Shown: positions 1-10,397, counted from the stretch's first letter. The stretch is DNA of 64,000 nt from Candidatus Aramenus sulfurataquae (GCA_000565255.1 ASRH01000004.1:62001-126000), one strand, 5' to 3'. Notes: generated from the sequence alone by a model not told the origin. Numbers and translations are program-made.

Positions 1-986
1 TCCTAGACCTATTGTCCTACTCAGCAAAGTTTGTCGACAAAACTCCTTATAAGTTTCTGGCCTTGGGAAGTCCTACAGTGGTAATGCAGGAATATGACTA
101 TGTGACGCTTATCGATATGGTCTTTACTGTAAGGTCTTCTATCTCAAGAGGAAAACCTCTGCACTTGTTTGGGGGAGGTCTTCCACAGATAATACCTTTT
201 GTTGTAGCTTTAGGAGTCGACTCGTTTGATTCAGCCTCCTACATAATTTACGCTAGAGATAACAGATACATCACAAGGAGTAGAACCTATAGGCTAGAAG
301 AAATGGATTACTTCCCATGTAGCTGTCCAGTTTGCTCTAGGTATACGCCTAAGGAGCTCATGGAAATGGACAAAAAAGAAAGAACGAGACTTTTGGCCAT
401 CCACAACTTGTACAAAATCATCGAGGAAATAAACGAGACTAAGCTAGCCATAAGAGAAAACAGACTATTTGAATACCTCCAGGAGAAATCATACGCTCAT
501 CCGAGCGTCTATTCTGCTTTCAGAAGGGTGCTAAAGTACGCCGAATACTTAGAGAAGTATGATCCGAGAGTTAAGGGTGAAATAAGGGGAATGTTCCTTT
601 ACGATGAGAACTCCTTGCATAGGCCTGAAATGTTAAGGCACAAGAGGTTCTTAGAATCAGTGACTAGTAAGCACAGTAAGGCTATAATAATATGCGGGGA
701 TAATCTTTCGGTTCCCTTTATCAATGACCCAAAGGTAAGAAGTGTTCTTCAGAGGCACTATCAAGACAGCGACGTGTACATAGCAATTCCTTTCTACGGT
801 CTAATTCCAGCCCTTATATCGGAGTCCTATCCTCTGGCCCAGTTCGAGCTACCTTCCGAGGTATCCGAAGGCGTTATCACAGAGACGTTGAACGTCATCA
901 AGAAGTTCCTGGTGAGTAAAAAATACGATAAAGTGGAATTCATTGAATGTGAAAACTCAAAGCTCTCACATGTAATGTCTATCTAG
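1..986 (+). CDS. tgtA: Archaeosine tRNA-guanine transglycosylase, catalytic part (5' truncated)
   Basis: Swaps guanine 15 of tRNA for preQ0, the first step of archaeosine formation. The frame is open to the window edge (codons read from base 3), so the N-terminus and first active-site Asp are missing. Visible are the HLFGGG-P stretch, the GVDSFDSA segment carrying the second catalytic Asp region, and the zinc-site start CSCPVC (family pattern CxCxxC...H). The protein ends after the C1-type domain without the C2 and PUA domains that full-length archaeal TgtA has. Those domains are encoded separately at 1666-2193. The 3' end overlaps the convergent PAC2 gene by 21 nt. Confidence 0.88.
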   Translation, partial: LDLLSYSAKFVDKTPYKFLALGSPTVVMQEYDYVTLIDMVFTVRSSISRGKPLHLFGGGLPQIIPFVVALGVDSFDSASYIIYARDNRYITRSRTYRLEEMDYFPCSCPVCSRYTPKELMEMDKKERTRLLAIHNLYKIIEEINETKLAIRENRLFEYLQEKSYAHPSVYSAFRRVLKYAEYLEKYDPRVKGEIRGMFLYDENSLHRPEMLRHKRFLESVTSKHSKAIIICGDNLSVPFINDPKVRSVLQRHYQDSDVYIAIPFYGLIPALISESYPLAQFELPSEVSEGVITETLNVIKKFLVSKKYDKVEFIECENSKLSHVMSI

Positions 987-1682
987 CGACGATTTACTGT
1001 ATTCCTTTTGAAGGTACTCAAGCTGTTTCTTTATTTCCTCTTCTATTCTTTTGGCATCCTCGTAAAGCTCACTTACGTCTACGTTAAGGCCAAGGATCTT
1101 ATTTATAGCCTCTATTGCGGCTGCAGCAGCTGCAGGATCTATCCTGTCTCTATCAGCGTAGGGCAAAATTACAGTGGCCGGTACTTCATATATCTCGGAA
1201 TAGACGGTATAGAGGGCTAAGGGTCCCACCATGATTAGCTGTTTATCCAAGATTGGATAGTCTAATTCCACGTTGCTTTTGGACGTCTTAATCCACTTGA
1301 GCTTCTCGTTGCTAGTTCTGTAGTTCTTGTCTAGCCCACCGATAAATATTGCGTTCTTTACCTCTAGTTTCTTGATCCAGTCTATTACCCTCTTCGAGTA
1401 CGCATTCCATTCCCTCTCAATCGGTAGCACGTGATTCAATTGGACTATTATATGGTATTCTTCGTCGTAAAATAGCTCGTAAGGAGTAGCTATTCCGTAC
1501 TCGTCAAGGAAGGTGACTGCAGTAAGGTATTTGGTTGTTATATAGCCTATCCTCTTCATTTTCCTATGTAGTATAATGTGTCTGGTAGCTAAGTAACCAA
1601 CTTCTCCAAGAGTCCTAAATCCAGTAATGTAATACGCGTGCTTAAGCTGGTTTTCGTCCACGTCCTTAAGTATTATTCTCAT
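966..1682 (-). CDS. PAC2-family protein (proteasome assembly chaperone-like)
   Basis: About 238 residues with the PAC2 fold pattern: the [12 protein letters not shown] segment near the N-terminus, AIFIGGL in the middle, and MVGPLALY followed by [10 protein letters not shown]. The C-terminus is a helical charged tail. PAC2 homologues in eukaryotes help assemble proteasome alpha rings; the archaeal function is not settled. It lies downstream of pan and the PUA gene on the same strand, overlapping the PUA gene, so a link with the proteasome is plausible. I chose ATG at 1682 because GGGGAG sits just upstream; an in-frame ATG at 1703 is possible. Confidence 0.75.
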   Translation of the reverse strand: MRIILKDVDENQLKHAYYITGFRTLGEVGYLATRHIILHRKMKRIGYITTKYLTAVTFLDEYGIATPYELFYDEEYHIIVQLNHVLPIEREWNAYSKRVIDWIKKLEVKNAIFIGGLDKNYRTSNEKLKWIKTSKSNVELDYPILDKQLIMVGPLALYTVYSEIYEVPATVILPYADRDRIDPAAAAAAIEAINKILGLNVDVSELYEDAKRIEEEIKKQLEYLQKEYSKSSLDRHYM

Positions 1683-2193
1683 TTTTAATTCTCCCCTTAA
1701 CATTTACGGCTACTCCTTTCTTATATTCTATTGCCTCCTCTCCAGAAACCTTCATTTTCCCGTAGGCTATTAGCCGGTCTTCCTCATTTACCACCAGTAC
1801 GTAGTCCCCAGCTCTCAAGGACTTATCAGCTTGGATCACGTGTTTCGAGAAAACATTACCACCCTCTCTTATTACCTCTGCTATATCGTTAGGGACGACA
1901 ACTCTGTACTCGGGTATCTTTGTACATTCCTTGATAGTTAAAGACGACGAGTCAGTTAAGGAAAACAAGTTGTCTTGCGCCTTAAGGACAAGGTAAAGTA
2001 TATTATCTTTTAGTACGTTCCTAATCCTCCAAGTGTTAAGAGACCTTTGGACAGAAAAAAAAGACTTTTCCGGGAAAAGGCAATCTGCGACATTTCGGTC
2101 AAACTGGTATTCAGCTATTGCCTTTAAGTAAATGAAGTCAAAATCCATCAAGCTCTCTGGCTTTGTGACAAACTTCTCCGCCTTCTCACGCAT
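1666..2193 (-). CDS. tgtA2: C2-PUA domain protein, separate RNA-binding half of archaeosine transglycosylase
   Basis: 175 residues. Residues about 25-95 match the C2 domain of archaeal TgtA (IAEYQFDRN, then the [11 protein letters not shown] and DNLFSLT pattern). Residues about 98-170 form a PUA domain ([40 protein letters not shown]). PUA binds the tRNA acceptor/CCA end in TgtA. The catalytic gene at 1-986 lacks exactly these domains, so the two probably act as one enzyme. Its ATG overlaps the stop of pan (8 nt), placing it in the pan operon. Confidence 0.8.
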   Translation of the reverse strand: MREKAEKFVTKPESLMDFDFIYLKAIAEYQFDRNVADCLFPEKSFFSVQRSLNTWRIRNVLKDNILYLVLKAQDNLFSLTDSSSLTIKECTKIPEYRVVVPNDIAEVIREGGNVFSKHVIQADKSLRAGDYVLVVNEEDRLIAYGKMKVSGEEAIEYKKGVAVNVKGRIKNENNT

Positions 2194-3364
2194 ACTTCTC
2201 TTCTCTCGATTTGTGAGAATCCCTCTTATTCTTATCTTGAAGTCTCTCTATGGCCCTCACGAAGTCTGAGAACGCTATTTCCCTTCTTCCTTCCCTTATA
2301 GCTATGTAGCCTGCCTCAGTGCACATGTTCCTAATGTCAGCTCCGCTAAACCCTTCAGTCATCCTGGCTATCCTCTCTAGGTCGAAGTCCTCTAGCCTTA
2401 CTTTCATTTTCCTTATATATATGCTGAATATTTCCTTCCTAGCACCAACGTCAGGCAATGGTATTTCGACAAGTCTGTCAAATCTCCCCGGCCTCAATAA
2501 CGCTGGATCCAGTATGTCCACCCTGTTAGTAGCTGCAATTATCTTTACGTTATCTAGTGGATGAAAACCGTCTAGCTCAGCCAGTAGTTGCATGAGGGTT
2601 CTCTGAATCTCCCTCTCTCCGCTTGTACCTAGATCTACTCTCTTAGCACCTATGGCGTCGATTTCGTCTATAAATATTATGGATGGAGCTTTCTTTCTAG
2701 CTAACTCGAACACTTCCCTAACTATCCTTGCACCCTCTCCGACGAACTTCTGGGCGAACTCTGACGCTACTACGTGGATAAATGTGGCGTTACTCTCGGC
2801 AGCTACAGCTTTAGCTAGCATTGTCTTCCCTGTGCCTGGCGGTCCGTAGAGTAACACGCCCTTAGGTGGCTGTATTCCGAGCTCCTTAAACAACTCTGGG
2901 TTCTTGAGAGGTAGCTCAATTACCTCCCTCAGTTCTTGGATTTGTCTAGATAGCCCTCCTATGTCACTATACCTCACGTTGGGCCTCTCCTCAACTTCCA
3001 TTGTCTTTACTAGAGGATCTTCCCTATTGGGCAAGATCTCCACTATGGTAGAGCCCCTTTGGTTTAGGGCAACTGGGATCCCAGGCCTTAACTTAGATAA
3101 GTCAACGTTATCGCTAACGTTTACGACTAAGTTGGGTCCAGAAGTGCTCCTCACTATCACTCTCTTATCTTCTAAAACGTCTAGCACTATTGCCTCTATC
3201 AAGGGAGGGCTAAGCAACTTCTCTAGCTCTGACTTATAATAATTTAGCTCTTTCCTGAGGCTCTCGGTCTCTACTTGTAATGCCTTAATTTTTTCCTCAA
3301 GTAACCTTATCACTTGCTCGTCAGATTCAGAACTATCTCTTGAAAAGTCAAGGTTCCCAGACAA
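2186..3364 (-). CDS. pan: Proteasome-activating nucleotidase PAN (AAA+ ATPase)
   Basis: Hexameric ATPase that unfolds substrates and feeds them to the 20S proteasome. It has 392 residues: N-terminal coiled coil (about 15-50), OB domain (about 55-115), then the AAA+ module with Walker A GPPGTGKT (about 174), Walker B IIFIDEID (about 230), SRH region [19 protein letters not shown], and C-terminal helical lid. Proteasome-docking C-termini normally end in hydrophobic-Tyr-any; here the end is KYA, keeping the penultimate Tyr but with Lys before it. First gene of a minus-strand operon with tgtA2 and PAC2, divergent from mbf1. Confidence 0.96.
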   Translation of the reverse strand: MSGNLDFSRDSSESDEQVIRLLEEKIKALQVETESLRKELNYYKSELEKLLSPPLIEAIVLDVLEDKRVIVRSTSGPNLVVNVSDNVDLSKLRPGIPVALNQRGSTIVEILPNREDPLVKTMEVEERPNVRYSDIGGLSRQIQELREVIELPLKNPELFKELGIQPPKGVLLYGPPGTGKTMLAKAVAAESNATFIHVVASEFAQKFVGEGARIVREVFELARKKAPSIIFIDEIDAIGAKRVDLGTSGEREIQRTLMQLLAELDGFHPLDNVKIIAATNRVDILDPALLRPGRFDRLVEIPLPDVGARKEIFSIYIRKMKVRLEDFDLERIARMTEGFSGADIRNMCTEAGYIAIREGRREIAFSDFVRAIERLQDKNKRDSHKSREEKYA

Positions 3365-3434
3365 ACTTACCCAATATACTCAGTTTATGAGATAGGCTAA
3401 AAATGTTTGTTGCTATCTATTATATAGTGAGAAG

Positions 3435-3953
3435 ATGCAGAAGGAGGTACAGAATTACTGCGAGCTGTGTGGTTCCCCCATAAAGGGTAAGGGGATAACC
3501 GTAAGTTACGAGGGTAGCATCATTAATGTGTGCAATTCCTGTTACGCGAAGATTAAGGGTCATTCTAAGATCGTCGACCCAAAGAAGGTTATCTACACCT
3601 CCTCAAAGCAACAACTCCCTAAGCACCAGAAGGCGCAACCTAAGCTAGAAAGCAAGGAGGACGTCTGGGAAATAATAGACGAATATCCTAAGCTGATTAG
3701 ACAGGCAAGAGAGAGGCTAGGCATGACCACTAAGGATTTGGCACAAAAACTGAAAGTCCAGGAGAACGTCATAAAGAGGTTCGAACTGGGTAGACTTAAG
3801 CCTACTATCCAGCAAGCCAGGGAGCTGGAAAGAGTTCTATCCATCAAGTTGCTGGTTAAGGTCGAAGAGAAGGGCGAAGAGGGAGGCGCTAACAAGGCCA
3901 AGTACGAACTTACCTTAGGAGATGTAGTAAACATTAGAGAGGGAAATGAGTGA
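3435..3953 (+). CDS. mbf1: Multiprotein bridging factor 1 homologue (aMBF1)
   Basis: 172 residues. An N-terminal zinc ribbon (Cys at about 9, 12, 33 and 36: CELC and CNSC) is followed by a Lys/Gln-rich linker. An XRE/Cro-type helix-turn-helix spans about 75-140 ([35 protein letters not shown]). Archaeal MBF1 associates with the ribosome and the translation machinery, while eukaryotic MBF1 is a transcriptional coactivator. It begins an operon whose next gene, hflX, starts 4 nt before its stop. Confidence 0.92.
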   Translation: MQKEVQNYCELCGSPIKGKGITVSYEGSIINVCNSCYAKIKGHSKIVDPKKVIYTSSKQQLPKHQKAQPKLESKEDVWEIIDEYPKLIRQARERLGMTTKDLAQKLKVQENVIKRFELGRLKPTIQQARELERVLSIKLLVKVEEKGEEGGANKAKYELTLGDVVNIREGNE

Positions 3954-5014
3954 GAGCAGTACTCTTTGTATCAGACGAGTATAAAGAGGAAGCTTTAACT
4001 CTAGCCGAGAACGCGGGTTACGACGTAGTAGAGGTGTTCAAACTTCCTAAGGACCCCAACTCCCTGTTTTACATCCCTCAAGATAAAGTGGAAAAGTTGG
4101 CGGAGTCTGAGGACGTAGAAACCATAATAGTTTTTACCTTGCTTAAGCCAAGGCATTTTATAAATCTCGGCAAGAAGTTGCCAAATAAAAAGGTAATAGA
4201 CAAGCTCCTATTGCTGTTGGAGATCTTCGCCCTTCACGCGGGCTCAAAGGAGGCAAAACTGCAAATAGAGCTGGCCAAGTTAAGGTATGAACTGCCTATA
4301 GTAAAGGACCTATACAGGAAGACAAAGATAACAGAGCAACAAGGACCTCTAGGAGCCGGAGTATACGGAGTTGAGGCTGAACTGAGGCTCTACCGCAGGA
4401 AAATAGCGAGGATAACAAGGGAGCTGGAACACTTAAAGAAGGTGAGGGAGACGCAATTGCAGGACGTTAAGAGAATCGGTCTACCGACGGTGACAATTGT
4501 AGGTTACACTAACGCAGGAAAGACCTCAATTTTTAACGCCCTAACTGGGTTAAGGCAGAAAGTCGACAACTCTATGTTCACGACCACATCTCCTAAGAGA
4601 TACTCGATAAACGTTGATGGCAAAAAGGTACTCTTAGTAGACACGGTGGGCTTTATCAGGGGAATCCCTCCGCAAATTATCGAGGCGTTTTTCGTGACGC
4701 TCTCAGAGATCAAGTACGCCAACGGTATACTCCTAGTAGTTGACGTATCCCTGTCAGATACGTTGCTCGTGGACATGATAAGGTCCTCCTTTGCCATATT
4801 AAGGGAGATTGGGGTTTCTGGTAAGCCAATAGTGGTAGTAGCCAACAAGGTGGACAAGGTTACTTCTTCTAAAGAAGTCGAGGAAAAGCTGGAACTGATC
4901 TCAAAGCTGAGCGAGGAACTTTATAACCCAATAGTTAATGTTATAGTTACTTCAGCCACTAAGTTCTATAATATAGATAAACTGAGGGAGGAGATATTAA
5001 GGCTAGTGAGCTAA
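3950..5014 (+). CDS. hflX: HflX family GTPase
   Basis: Ribosome-associated GTPase. It has 354 residues with an N-terminal HflX domain, the linker helix ending in the family signature [19 protein letters not shown], then the G domain: G1 GYTNAGKTS (about 182), a Thr-rich G2 stretch (MFTTTSP), G3 DTVGF and G4 NKVD. GTG start overlapping the mbf1 stop codon. Its stop is followed directly by trm56. Confidence 0.95.
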   Translation: MRAVLFVSDEYKEEALTLAENAGYDVVEVFKLPKDPNSLFYIPQDKVEKLAESEDVETIIVFTLLKPRHFINLGKKLPNKKVIDKLLLLLEIFALHAGSKEAKLQIELAKLRYELPIVKDLYRKTKITEQQGPLGAGVYGVEAELRLYRRKIARITRELEHLKKVRETQLQDVKRIGLPTVTIVGYTNAGKTSIFNALTGLRQKVDNSMFTTTSPKRYSINVDGKKVLLVDTVGFIRGIPPQIIEAFFVTLSEIKYANGILLVVDVSLSDTLLVDMIRSSFAILREIGVSGKPIVVVANKVDKVTSSKEVEEKLELISKLSEELYNPIVNVIVTSATKFYNIDKLREEILRLVS

Positions 5015-5019
5015 AAAAC

Positions 5020-5550
5020 ATATACGTACTAAGGCTCGGACACAGACCTTTAAGGGATAAGAGGGTCACTACACACGTTGTCCTCGTTGCGAGGGCGTTC
5101 GGAGCCAGGGGTGTGTTTATTGAAGGGGAAGACCCTAAGCTTCTGGATTCAGTAAACAAGGTCAAAGAACTTTGGGGAGGCAGGGACTTCAAGGTTGAAT
5201 TCACTAAATCGCCAAAGGAACTTGTACGCTCCTGGAAGGAAAAGGGCGGGAAGGTTGTTCACTTAACTATGTATGGTATTAACATATCTTCTATATCTAG
5301 AGAATTAATAGAAGGCTTAGATAACCTTCTAATTATTGTAGGAGCAGAAAAGGTGGAAGGTTGGTACTACAAGGAAGCTGACTACAACGTAGCCATAGGC
5401 AACCAACCTCACTCGGAAGTTGCGGCTTTAGCAATTTTTCTAGACAGGGTATATAAGGGGGAAGAGATAAATGTATTATTTGAGGACTCAAAATTACTGG
5501 TTATCCCTCAGGAGGCCGGAAAGAAGGTGATAAGAGTTGACAGACGTTGA
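5020..5550 (+). CDS. trm56: tRNA (cytidine-56-2'-O)-methyltransferase aTrm56
   Basis: SPOUT-fold enzyme that 2'-O-methylates C56 in the T-loop of tRNA. The family N-terminus (VLRLGHRP, then RDKRVTTHV) is encoded from about 5020. Later motifs are [15 protein letters not shown] and the cofactor-knot [14 protein letters not shown]. The first ATG/GTG/TTG in frame is the GTG at 5113, which would delete the conserved RLGHRP segment. In-frame codons between the upstream stop (4978) and 5113 include only ATT (4996) and ATA (5020) as possible weak starts. I set 5020 provisionally, giving 176 residues, a usual length for the family. Confidence 0.88.
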   Translation: MYVLRLGHRPLRDKRVTTHVVLVARAFGARGVFIEGEDPKLLDSVNKVKELWGGRDFKVEFTKSPKELVRSWKEKGGKVVHLTMYGINISSISRELIEGLDNLLIIVGAEKVEGWYYKEADYNVAIGNQPHSEVAALAIFLDRVYKGEEINVLFEDSKLLVIPQEAGKKVIRVDRR

Positions 5551-6073
5551 CAGTTTAATTGTAAACCTTGCTAAAGAGCTTTTAGGAGAGGAAGTATTAG
5601 ACGTCTTACAGTTTCTCCTTAATAAGAAAATTGAGATAACAGACGACGAGATCGCTAACGAGCTCGGAGTAAAAGTAAACGAGGTTAGAAAGAAACTATA
5701 TGCGCTAGCTGACCAGGGCTTAGTTAGTTACAGGCGTTCTAGGGACAAGGAAACTGGTTGGTACGTATATTACTGGAAGGTGAACAGGGACCAAATAAAC
5801 GACATCTTACTAAGCAGGAAGAGGGAGATATTAACTAAGCTCAAGACGAGGCTGGAGTACGAACAGAATAACGACTTCTACATCTGCCCTGAGGATAAGA
5901 CCAAGTACACATTTGAGGAAGCCTTCGAGAACGAGTTTAGGTGTCCGCGCTGTGGTTCCCAACTTGAGTACTACGATAGTAAGAGCGTAAGGGAAGTACT
6001 AGAGAGGAAGATAAAAGAGCTTGAGGAGCAAATAGAAAAGGAGACTAAACTTGGAGCCAATAAGAGTGGTTGA
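5537..6073 (+). CDS. tfe: Transcription factor E alpha subunit (TFIIE-alpha homologue)
   Basis: Assists promoter opening with TBP, TFB and RNA polymerase. It has 178 residues with an N-terminal extended winged helix (about 1-85: [29 protein letters not shown]) and a zinc ribbon (CPEDKTKY ... CPRCGS, about 117-145). A C-terminal acidic helix ends in [10 protein letters not shown], as in Sulfolobus TFE. TTG start overlapping the trm56 end by 14 nt. Its end overlaps the methyltransferase gene by 23 nt. Confidence 0.96.
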   Translation: MTDVDSLIVNLAKELLGEEVLDVLQFLLNKKIEITDDEIANELGVKVNEVRKKLYALADQGLVSYRRSRDKETGWYVYYWKVNRDQINDILLSRKREILTKLKTRLEYEQNNDFYICPEDKTKYTFEEAFENEFRCPRCGSQLEYYDSKSVREVLERKIKELEEQIEKETKLGANKSG

Positions 6074-7028
6074 CCTCTTTAGTGGTGCAGGGGGCTTTTC
6101 GCTTGGTTTCAGAAACAAGGGATTTGAGATATCGTTTGCTATAGACATAGACCACTCGGCGGCAAGGACATATTCCCTTAACTTCCCTGACACTGTTGTT
6201 ATAGAAGGAGATGTAAGGGAAATTTCCGGTAGGGATATTCTGGACATAGTAGGGAAGCCTCCAGAGGTCGTTATAGGCAGTCCGCCTTGTGAGCCCTTCA
6301 CTGCTGCAAACCCCTTAAGGCTTGACAATCCCATTGACAGATTATACATAGATGAAAGGGGAAACCTCACTTTAGAGTTCATAAGGCTTATGGGAGAACT
6401 TAGGCCAAAAGTATTCGTAATGGAAAACGTGCCCGCTATAGTAGAGACGGCAGAGTTAAGGGAGGCCATAATTCACGAGTTCAGGAGAGTCGGCTATGAG
6501 CCGGTCTTTAATTTCCTCCACGCAGAGGATTACGGGAACCCATCAAGGAGGCTGAGGGTCTTTATATCAAACGTTAAGATCACTCCAGGACGTTCAAGTA
6601 AAAGGGTTACGGTAGCCGAGGCTCTAGAAGGACTCGACGACAACCTTGACGTGTCAAACCACGAGATTCACGAGATACCGGAAAGAAAGATGCTAGAAAT
6701 ATCGAAACTAGGCTACGGGGACTACTTAACTATGTTCAGAGGCCATAAGGGCGAAATACCGGTAGGTATAAGGCTTGACCCCTACGACTTGGCGCCCACA
6801 GTTTTGGGAAACTCAAGGTTTATCCACCCCTTCCACGATAGGTATCTGACCGTAAGGGAACAGGCTAGGCTAATGAGCTACCCTGACGACCACGTGTTTA
6901 TAGGAAGTAGGGACGAGCAGTACAATCAAGTAGGGGAAGCAGTTCCAGTAGCCTTATCTACTGCTTTAGCCTCTTTTATAAGGGTGAACGTCTTTGGCCT
7001 TGATGATAGGTCTCCACAACGCCACTAG
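6051..7028 (+). CDS. Cytosine-5 methyltransferase (orphan, DNMT family)
   Basis: 325 residues with the ordered motifs of C5-cytosine methyltransferases: motif [14 protein letters not shown] (8-20), catalytic motif [10 protein letters not shown] (nucleophile Cys80), motif VI ENVP (125-128), motif VIII SRRLRVF (about 165), and motif IX/X around [15 protein letters not shown] and NQVGEAVP. The target-recognition segment between motifs VIII and IX is short (about 95 residues). Glu replaces the common Gln after the catalytic Cys. No restriction endonuclease lies beside it. It is co-transcribed with tfe (23 nt overlap, TTG start), so it may be a housekeeping DNA or even RNA methylase; the substrate is unknown. 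Confidence 0.85.
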   Translation: MEPIRVVDLFSGAGGFSLGFRNKGFEISFAIDIDHSAARTYSLNFPDTVVIEGDVREISGRDILDIVGKPPEVVIGSPPCEPFTAANPLRLDNPIDRLYIDERGNLTLEFIRLMGELRPKVFVMENVPAIVETAELREAIIHEFRRVGYEPVFNFLHAEDYGNPSRRLRVFISNVKITPGRSSKRVTVAEALEGLDDNLDVSNHEIHEIPERKMLEISKLGYGDYLTMFRGHKGEIPVGIRLDPYDLAPTVLGNSRFIHPFHDRYLTVREQARLMSYPDDHVFIGSRDEQYNQVGEAVPVALSTALASFIRVNVFGLDDRSPQRH

Positions 7029-7464
7029 TTACCAAAGGCTGATGGAGTTCTCAAGAGCAGCTTTCACTTTCAACGTAAAATACCTCGTTTTGACAAAGAT
7101 CGGGGGAACCGCGGCACAGTCTGGCGTGCCGGATTTAAGTAAGATTGCGTTTAAATCAGGAAAGTCCTTCATAGTTCTCCCAGACCTAAAGGACGCCATA
7201 GAGCTCTTGAAGCCAGACTACGTGTATTTAGTTAGTAGTTCAGCCGGTGAGGAGCTTAGGGTCGAGGAGATTGACGCCTACAAGAACGTGCTAATAGTTT
7301 TCTCTGGGATCGAAAGCGGTTTCACGAAAATAGAGCAGAGCCTAGGGAAGGTGGTCAAACTGCCAGGGTTAGAGGCCGATCCTGGTCCAGTAGCATCTTT
7401 AGGGGCTTTAATGTATTGCGTAATGTCAAAGAACTTGATGGAAAAAAATAAAAGTAGTCAGTGA
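6994..7464 (+). CDS. COG4080-family protein (annotated variously as RecB-like nuclease or SPOUT-like)
   Basis: 156 residues. I recognise the archaeal COG4080 pattern: [16 protein letters not shown] start, [47 protein letters not shown], and the C-terminal [17 protein letters not shown]. The alternating strand/helix layout and glycine-rich C-terminal loop resemble a SPOUT/Rossmann-like fold. The RecB-nuclease label used in databases has no visible catalytic motif here. The TTG at 6994 lies 6 nt after GGTGA; an ATG at 7003 is the alternative. Overlaps the methyltransferase gene by 35 nt. Confidence 0.55.
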   Translation: MALMIGLHNATSYQRLMEFSRAAFTFNVKYLVLTKIGGTAAQSGVPDLSKIAFKSGKSFIVLPDLKDAIELLKPDYVYLVSSSAGEELRVEEIDAYKNVLIVFSGIESGFTKIEQSLGKVVKLPGLEADPGPVASLGALMYCVMSKNLMEKNKSSQ

Positions 7465-7479
7465 AGAAGTTGATAAAGG

Positions 7480-7559
<80 letters not shown>

Positions 7560-7607
7560 TTTTATATTGATTGAAAGAATTCTTCTCGTCAAGCTTTTAC
7601 GTAGGTA

Positions 7608-8190
7608 ATGGCAGCGGGAAGAGCTGGTAGTAAATATCTGCCAGAAGTTAGTAACGCATAATTAAAGGCATCCGTAAGCATAGTCTTAGGCGTAAGCATT
7701 GCTATATTAACTGAATTTTATTTCACATAGCTTCATGATTATATTTATTGGTCAGTTATGGAGTTCTCTCTTAAGAATGGAATTCACTAGCGTAGTCCGC
7801 TACAATAGGTAAAGTAATATCTAATTCGGAGTCTCCGGCCCTAGAGAGCAGGCATCTTGAGTATAATTGCTTACGTGTCTGCACTAATTGCTAATGGTTT
7901 CATCGTCCTTTTATTCCTTAGAATTTACGTGTATTCCTTTTTAGTTTAATTAATCTAGCAGCGTGGACAGCTTATTTCTAAAGGAGAGAAGCCTTAGGCG
8001 ATAGACCGAGTTAATTTGAAGCCCTAGTGCCAGCAAGAGCCGAACAGCGCCCGAAATTTGGACTTGCAGTTCTAGCCGTTTCTTCCATTAAATTACCATT
8101 CTGTATAACTTTACGTGTCCACGTCATTACACCTTTACTCGACTTGTTAGCCATATTCAACTAGATCTTTATCGGTTCTGGCTAGCATAT
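7608..8190 (+). pseudogene. Decayed membrane-protein ORF (unidentified)
   Basis: No intact ORF, but the plus strand contains a run of hydrophobic segments interrupted by stops and at least one frame change. An ATG at 7608 opens MAAGRAGSKYLPEV and, after a stop, LKASVSIVLGVSIAILTEF. In the same frame, 7857-7946 reads a long hydrophobic helix (IIAYVSALIANGFIVLLFL). In another frame, from about 7945, come LINLAAWTAYF and, near 8065-8155, GLAVLAVSSIKLPF and ITPLLDLLAIF. This looks like a former polytopic membrane protein. The family is not recognisable. Confidence 0.4.
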
Positions 8191-8195
8191 CCCCC

Positions 8196-8845
8196 TTAGT
8201 CTAACCATTCCTCCATTTCTGGTCTAACTAGTTCGATGCTCTTTAGGAACGACTTGATATCTCCCTCTAATACGAGCAAGCTCTTCAGGACATCATCTGG
8301 CAATATCCTACACCCTACCTTTCTTTAGGAATAGCATTCTTATAGCAAACATGGGTAAATCGTTGAGGTTGTGAGTAAAGTATACTATTATAATACCCTC
8401 GTCACTACCGAGCTTCTGAAGGAAGGAGTAGAACTCCTAATACTGAAGTCCGAGTTGACTAACGTTCATCAAGGAGATACTTGGAGGAAGGAATAGAACC
8501 CTTAACAGCTTCACCCTCTTCTTCTACCCACTACTAAGCGCACTTCACTTTACGTTTATCTTCATTGGGAACTCCTTGGGTAAGTACACGAGCCTCTCCT
8601 TAGGGACGCCGTAAAACTCCCTCCGGAACTTCAACTACTCTTCTGCACCCATGAAGGAGGTTAAGACTAGACTAGGTAGTGATGTAGCCCATGAGTCTTC
8701 GCATAGACGTTCAGTGTAGACGTGGTATCTACCGATCTTTACTGTCCCGCGGTAGCAGTACTCCCAGCGAGACATCTCAGGTCGATCTTTCCTGTACCTT
8801 TAGGGCCCACAAGGCTGCTACTCATCCCCCCTTATTGTTAATCTG
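8196..8845 (-). pseudogene. Decayed ABC-transporter ATP-binding protein
   Basis: Reading the minus strand with frame changes recovers the order of an ABC ATPase. It starts with VAAL, one frame shift, then GPKGTGKIDLRCLAG (Walker A with TT changed to ID). Next come ALSSG-stop-KKRVKLLRVLFLPPSI (signature), a ruined Walker B (ISLMNV for the usual LLLDEP), and IIIVYFTHNLNDL (H-loop). It ends with FLKKGRV and a C-terminal tail finishing EMEEWLD-stop at 8196. Several stops and shifts and the loss of the Walker B acids show it is dead. It converges with the decayed membrane ORF. Confidence 0.8.
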
Positions 8846-8972
8846 GAAATGACTATCAACGTCCTGTCCCGATAGCCTTTTCCTACGTCTTCATCTCGGT
8901 GATCCTTGCCCACTCCAGCGTCTTCGTGCGTACGGACGTGTTCTTCTCTTCGCCGTGGAAGTTTTTCCTTAT

Positions 8973-8983
8973 TTTATAAATTT
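8973..8983 (+). promoter_or_regulatory. TATA box of ahcY
   Basis: TTTATAAATTT lies 28-38 nt before the ahcY ATG at 9011. That fits the archaeal arrangement for a nearly leaderless transcript. It is the first clear promoter after the decayed stretch. Confidence 0.6.
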
Positions 8984-9010
8984 AATAACGCCACTGTCTC
9001 TATCTAACTC

Positions 9011-10261
9011 ATGGAGTATAACGTAAAGGACCTCTCGTTAGCCGAACAAGGGAGAAAACAGATCGAATGGGCAGAAATGCACATGCCTGCACTGATGAGC
9101 ATAAGGAAAGAGTTTGCCGAGTCCAAACCCCTAAAGGGCATAAGGATAGCTGCCGTTCTCCACGTTACAAAGGAGACAGCAGCTTTAATGAGAACGCTTA
9201 AAGAGGCAGGTGCGGAGATCTGGCTTGCAGGGAGTAATCCTCTCTCTACTCAAGATGACGTAGCAGCTTCCCTAGTGAAGCACGACGGTATACATGTCTT
9301 TGCGTGGAAGGGGGAAAACGAGAAGGAGTATTACGATAATATTGAGGCAATAATTAAGCCCGAGCCAAACGTGGTCATGGACGACGGGGCTGACCTACAC
9401 GCCGTAATCCACGAGAAGCATAGGGACTTAAAGATCTTGGGAGGCACAGAGGAGACTACCACTGGGGTAGTTAGGCTCAAGGCGATGGAGGAGCAGGGCG
9501 TACTGCTCTACCCAGTGATTGCTGTAAACAACGCCTTTACCAAGTATCTCTTTGACAATAGGTTCGGTACTGGGCAGAGCGCCATAGATGGACTTCTTAG
9601 GGCTACCAACGTACTCATTGCAGGGAAGGTTGCTGTAGTAGCTGGATATGGCTGGGTAGGGAGAGGGATAGCATCTAGGCTGAGGGGTATGGGCGCTAGG
9701 GTAATTGTGGTAGAGGTAAGCTCTCTTAGAGCCCTTGAAGCGCTTATGGACGGCTTTGATGTAATGCCGATGAAGGAGGCAGCAAAGGTAGGGGACATCT
9801 TCATTACTGCGACTGGAAATATAAACGTGATATCCAGGGAACACTTCCCCTTAATGAAAAACGGAGCTATACTGGCCAACGCAGGACACTTTAACGTCGA
9901 AATAGACGTAAAGGGGCTCAAGGAGATGGCTGTATCTTATAGGACAATAAGGCCCTACACTGAGGAGTACACGTTGTCCAACGGGAACAAGCTCTACCTC
10001 CTGGCCGAGGGACGTCTAGTGAACTTGGCGGCAGCAGAGGGACACCCAAGCGAGGTAATGGACCTCAGCTTCTCTAACCAAGCACTATCCGTTAAGTATA
10101 TAGTAGAGAACAGGAGCAAGCTCGAAAGGAAGGTCTATAACGTACCATCGGAGATCGATGAAAGAGTGGCCTATCTCAAGCTGAAGGGAATGGGAATCGA
10201 AATAGACTCCATGACAGAGGAGCAGAAGGAGTATGCCAAGCAATGGAAATACGGCACATGA
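9011..10261 (+). CDS. ahcY: S-adenosylhomocysteine hydrolase
   Basis: Cleaves S-adenosylhomocysteine to adenosine and homocysteine, relieving product inhibition of the many methyltransferases, of which this window encodes several. It has 416 residues. Visible are the substrate-domain VLHVTKETA, the [10 protein letters not shown] segment, the NAD-binding Rossmann motif GYGWVGRG (about 215-222), [10 protein letters not shown] and the C-terminal [16 protein letters not shown]. It stands alone with its own promoter, followed by tRNA-Met. Confidence 0.97.
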   Translation: MEYNVKDLSLAEQGRKQIEWAEMHMPALMSIRKEFAESKPLKGIRIAAVLHVTKETAALMRTLKEAGAEIWLAGSNPLSTQDDVAASLVKHDGIHVFAWKGENEKEYYDNIEAIIKPEPNVVMDDGADLHAVIHEKHRDLKILGGTEETTTGVVRLKAMEEQGVLLYPVIAVNNAFTKYLFDNRFGTGQSAIDGLLRATNVLIAGKVAVVAGYGWVGRGIASRLRGMGARVIVVEVSSLRALEALMDGFDVMPMKEAAKVGDIFITATGNINVISREHFPLMKNGAILANAGHFNVEIDVKGLKEMAVSYRTIRPYTEEYTLSNGNKLYLLAEGRLVNLAAAEGHPSEVMDLSFSNQALSVKYIVENRSKLERKVYNVPSEIDERVAYLKLKGMGIEIDSMTEEQKEYAKQWKYGT

Positions 10262-10309
10262 TGGCCTGCACAAGTCTTATAAAGGATAACTTTTTAGAAG
10301 ATTAATGGT

Positions 10310-10397
10310 GGGCCCGTAGCTCAGCTAGGTAGAGCGCTCGGCTCATATGCTGGGCTGAGAGACCGAGTGGTCGAGGGTTCAAATCCCTCCGGGCCCA
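10310..10397 (+). tRNA. tRNA-Met(CAU), elongator type, with intron
   Basis: Acceptor GGGCCCG/CGGGCCC, discriminator A. Anticodon stem CTCGG/CCGAG; the loop reads CTCATA, then a 14-nt intron (10348-10361), then A38. The canonical 37/38 insertion site fits splicing by the archaeal endonuclease. The G1-C72 pair and intron suggest the elongator form. A TATA-like CTTATAAAGG is at 10276-10285. Confidence 0.93.

Noticed and set aside
6051-7028. Restriction-modification system
   Set aside because: Only the methyltransferase is present; the neighbours are tfe and a COG4080 protein, neither a plausible endonuclease by visible motifs.
9428-9921. Two long open frames opposite ahcY
   Set aside because: They lie wholly within ahcY on the other strand, with no family pattern and biased composition; shadows of a strongly coding gene.
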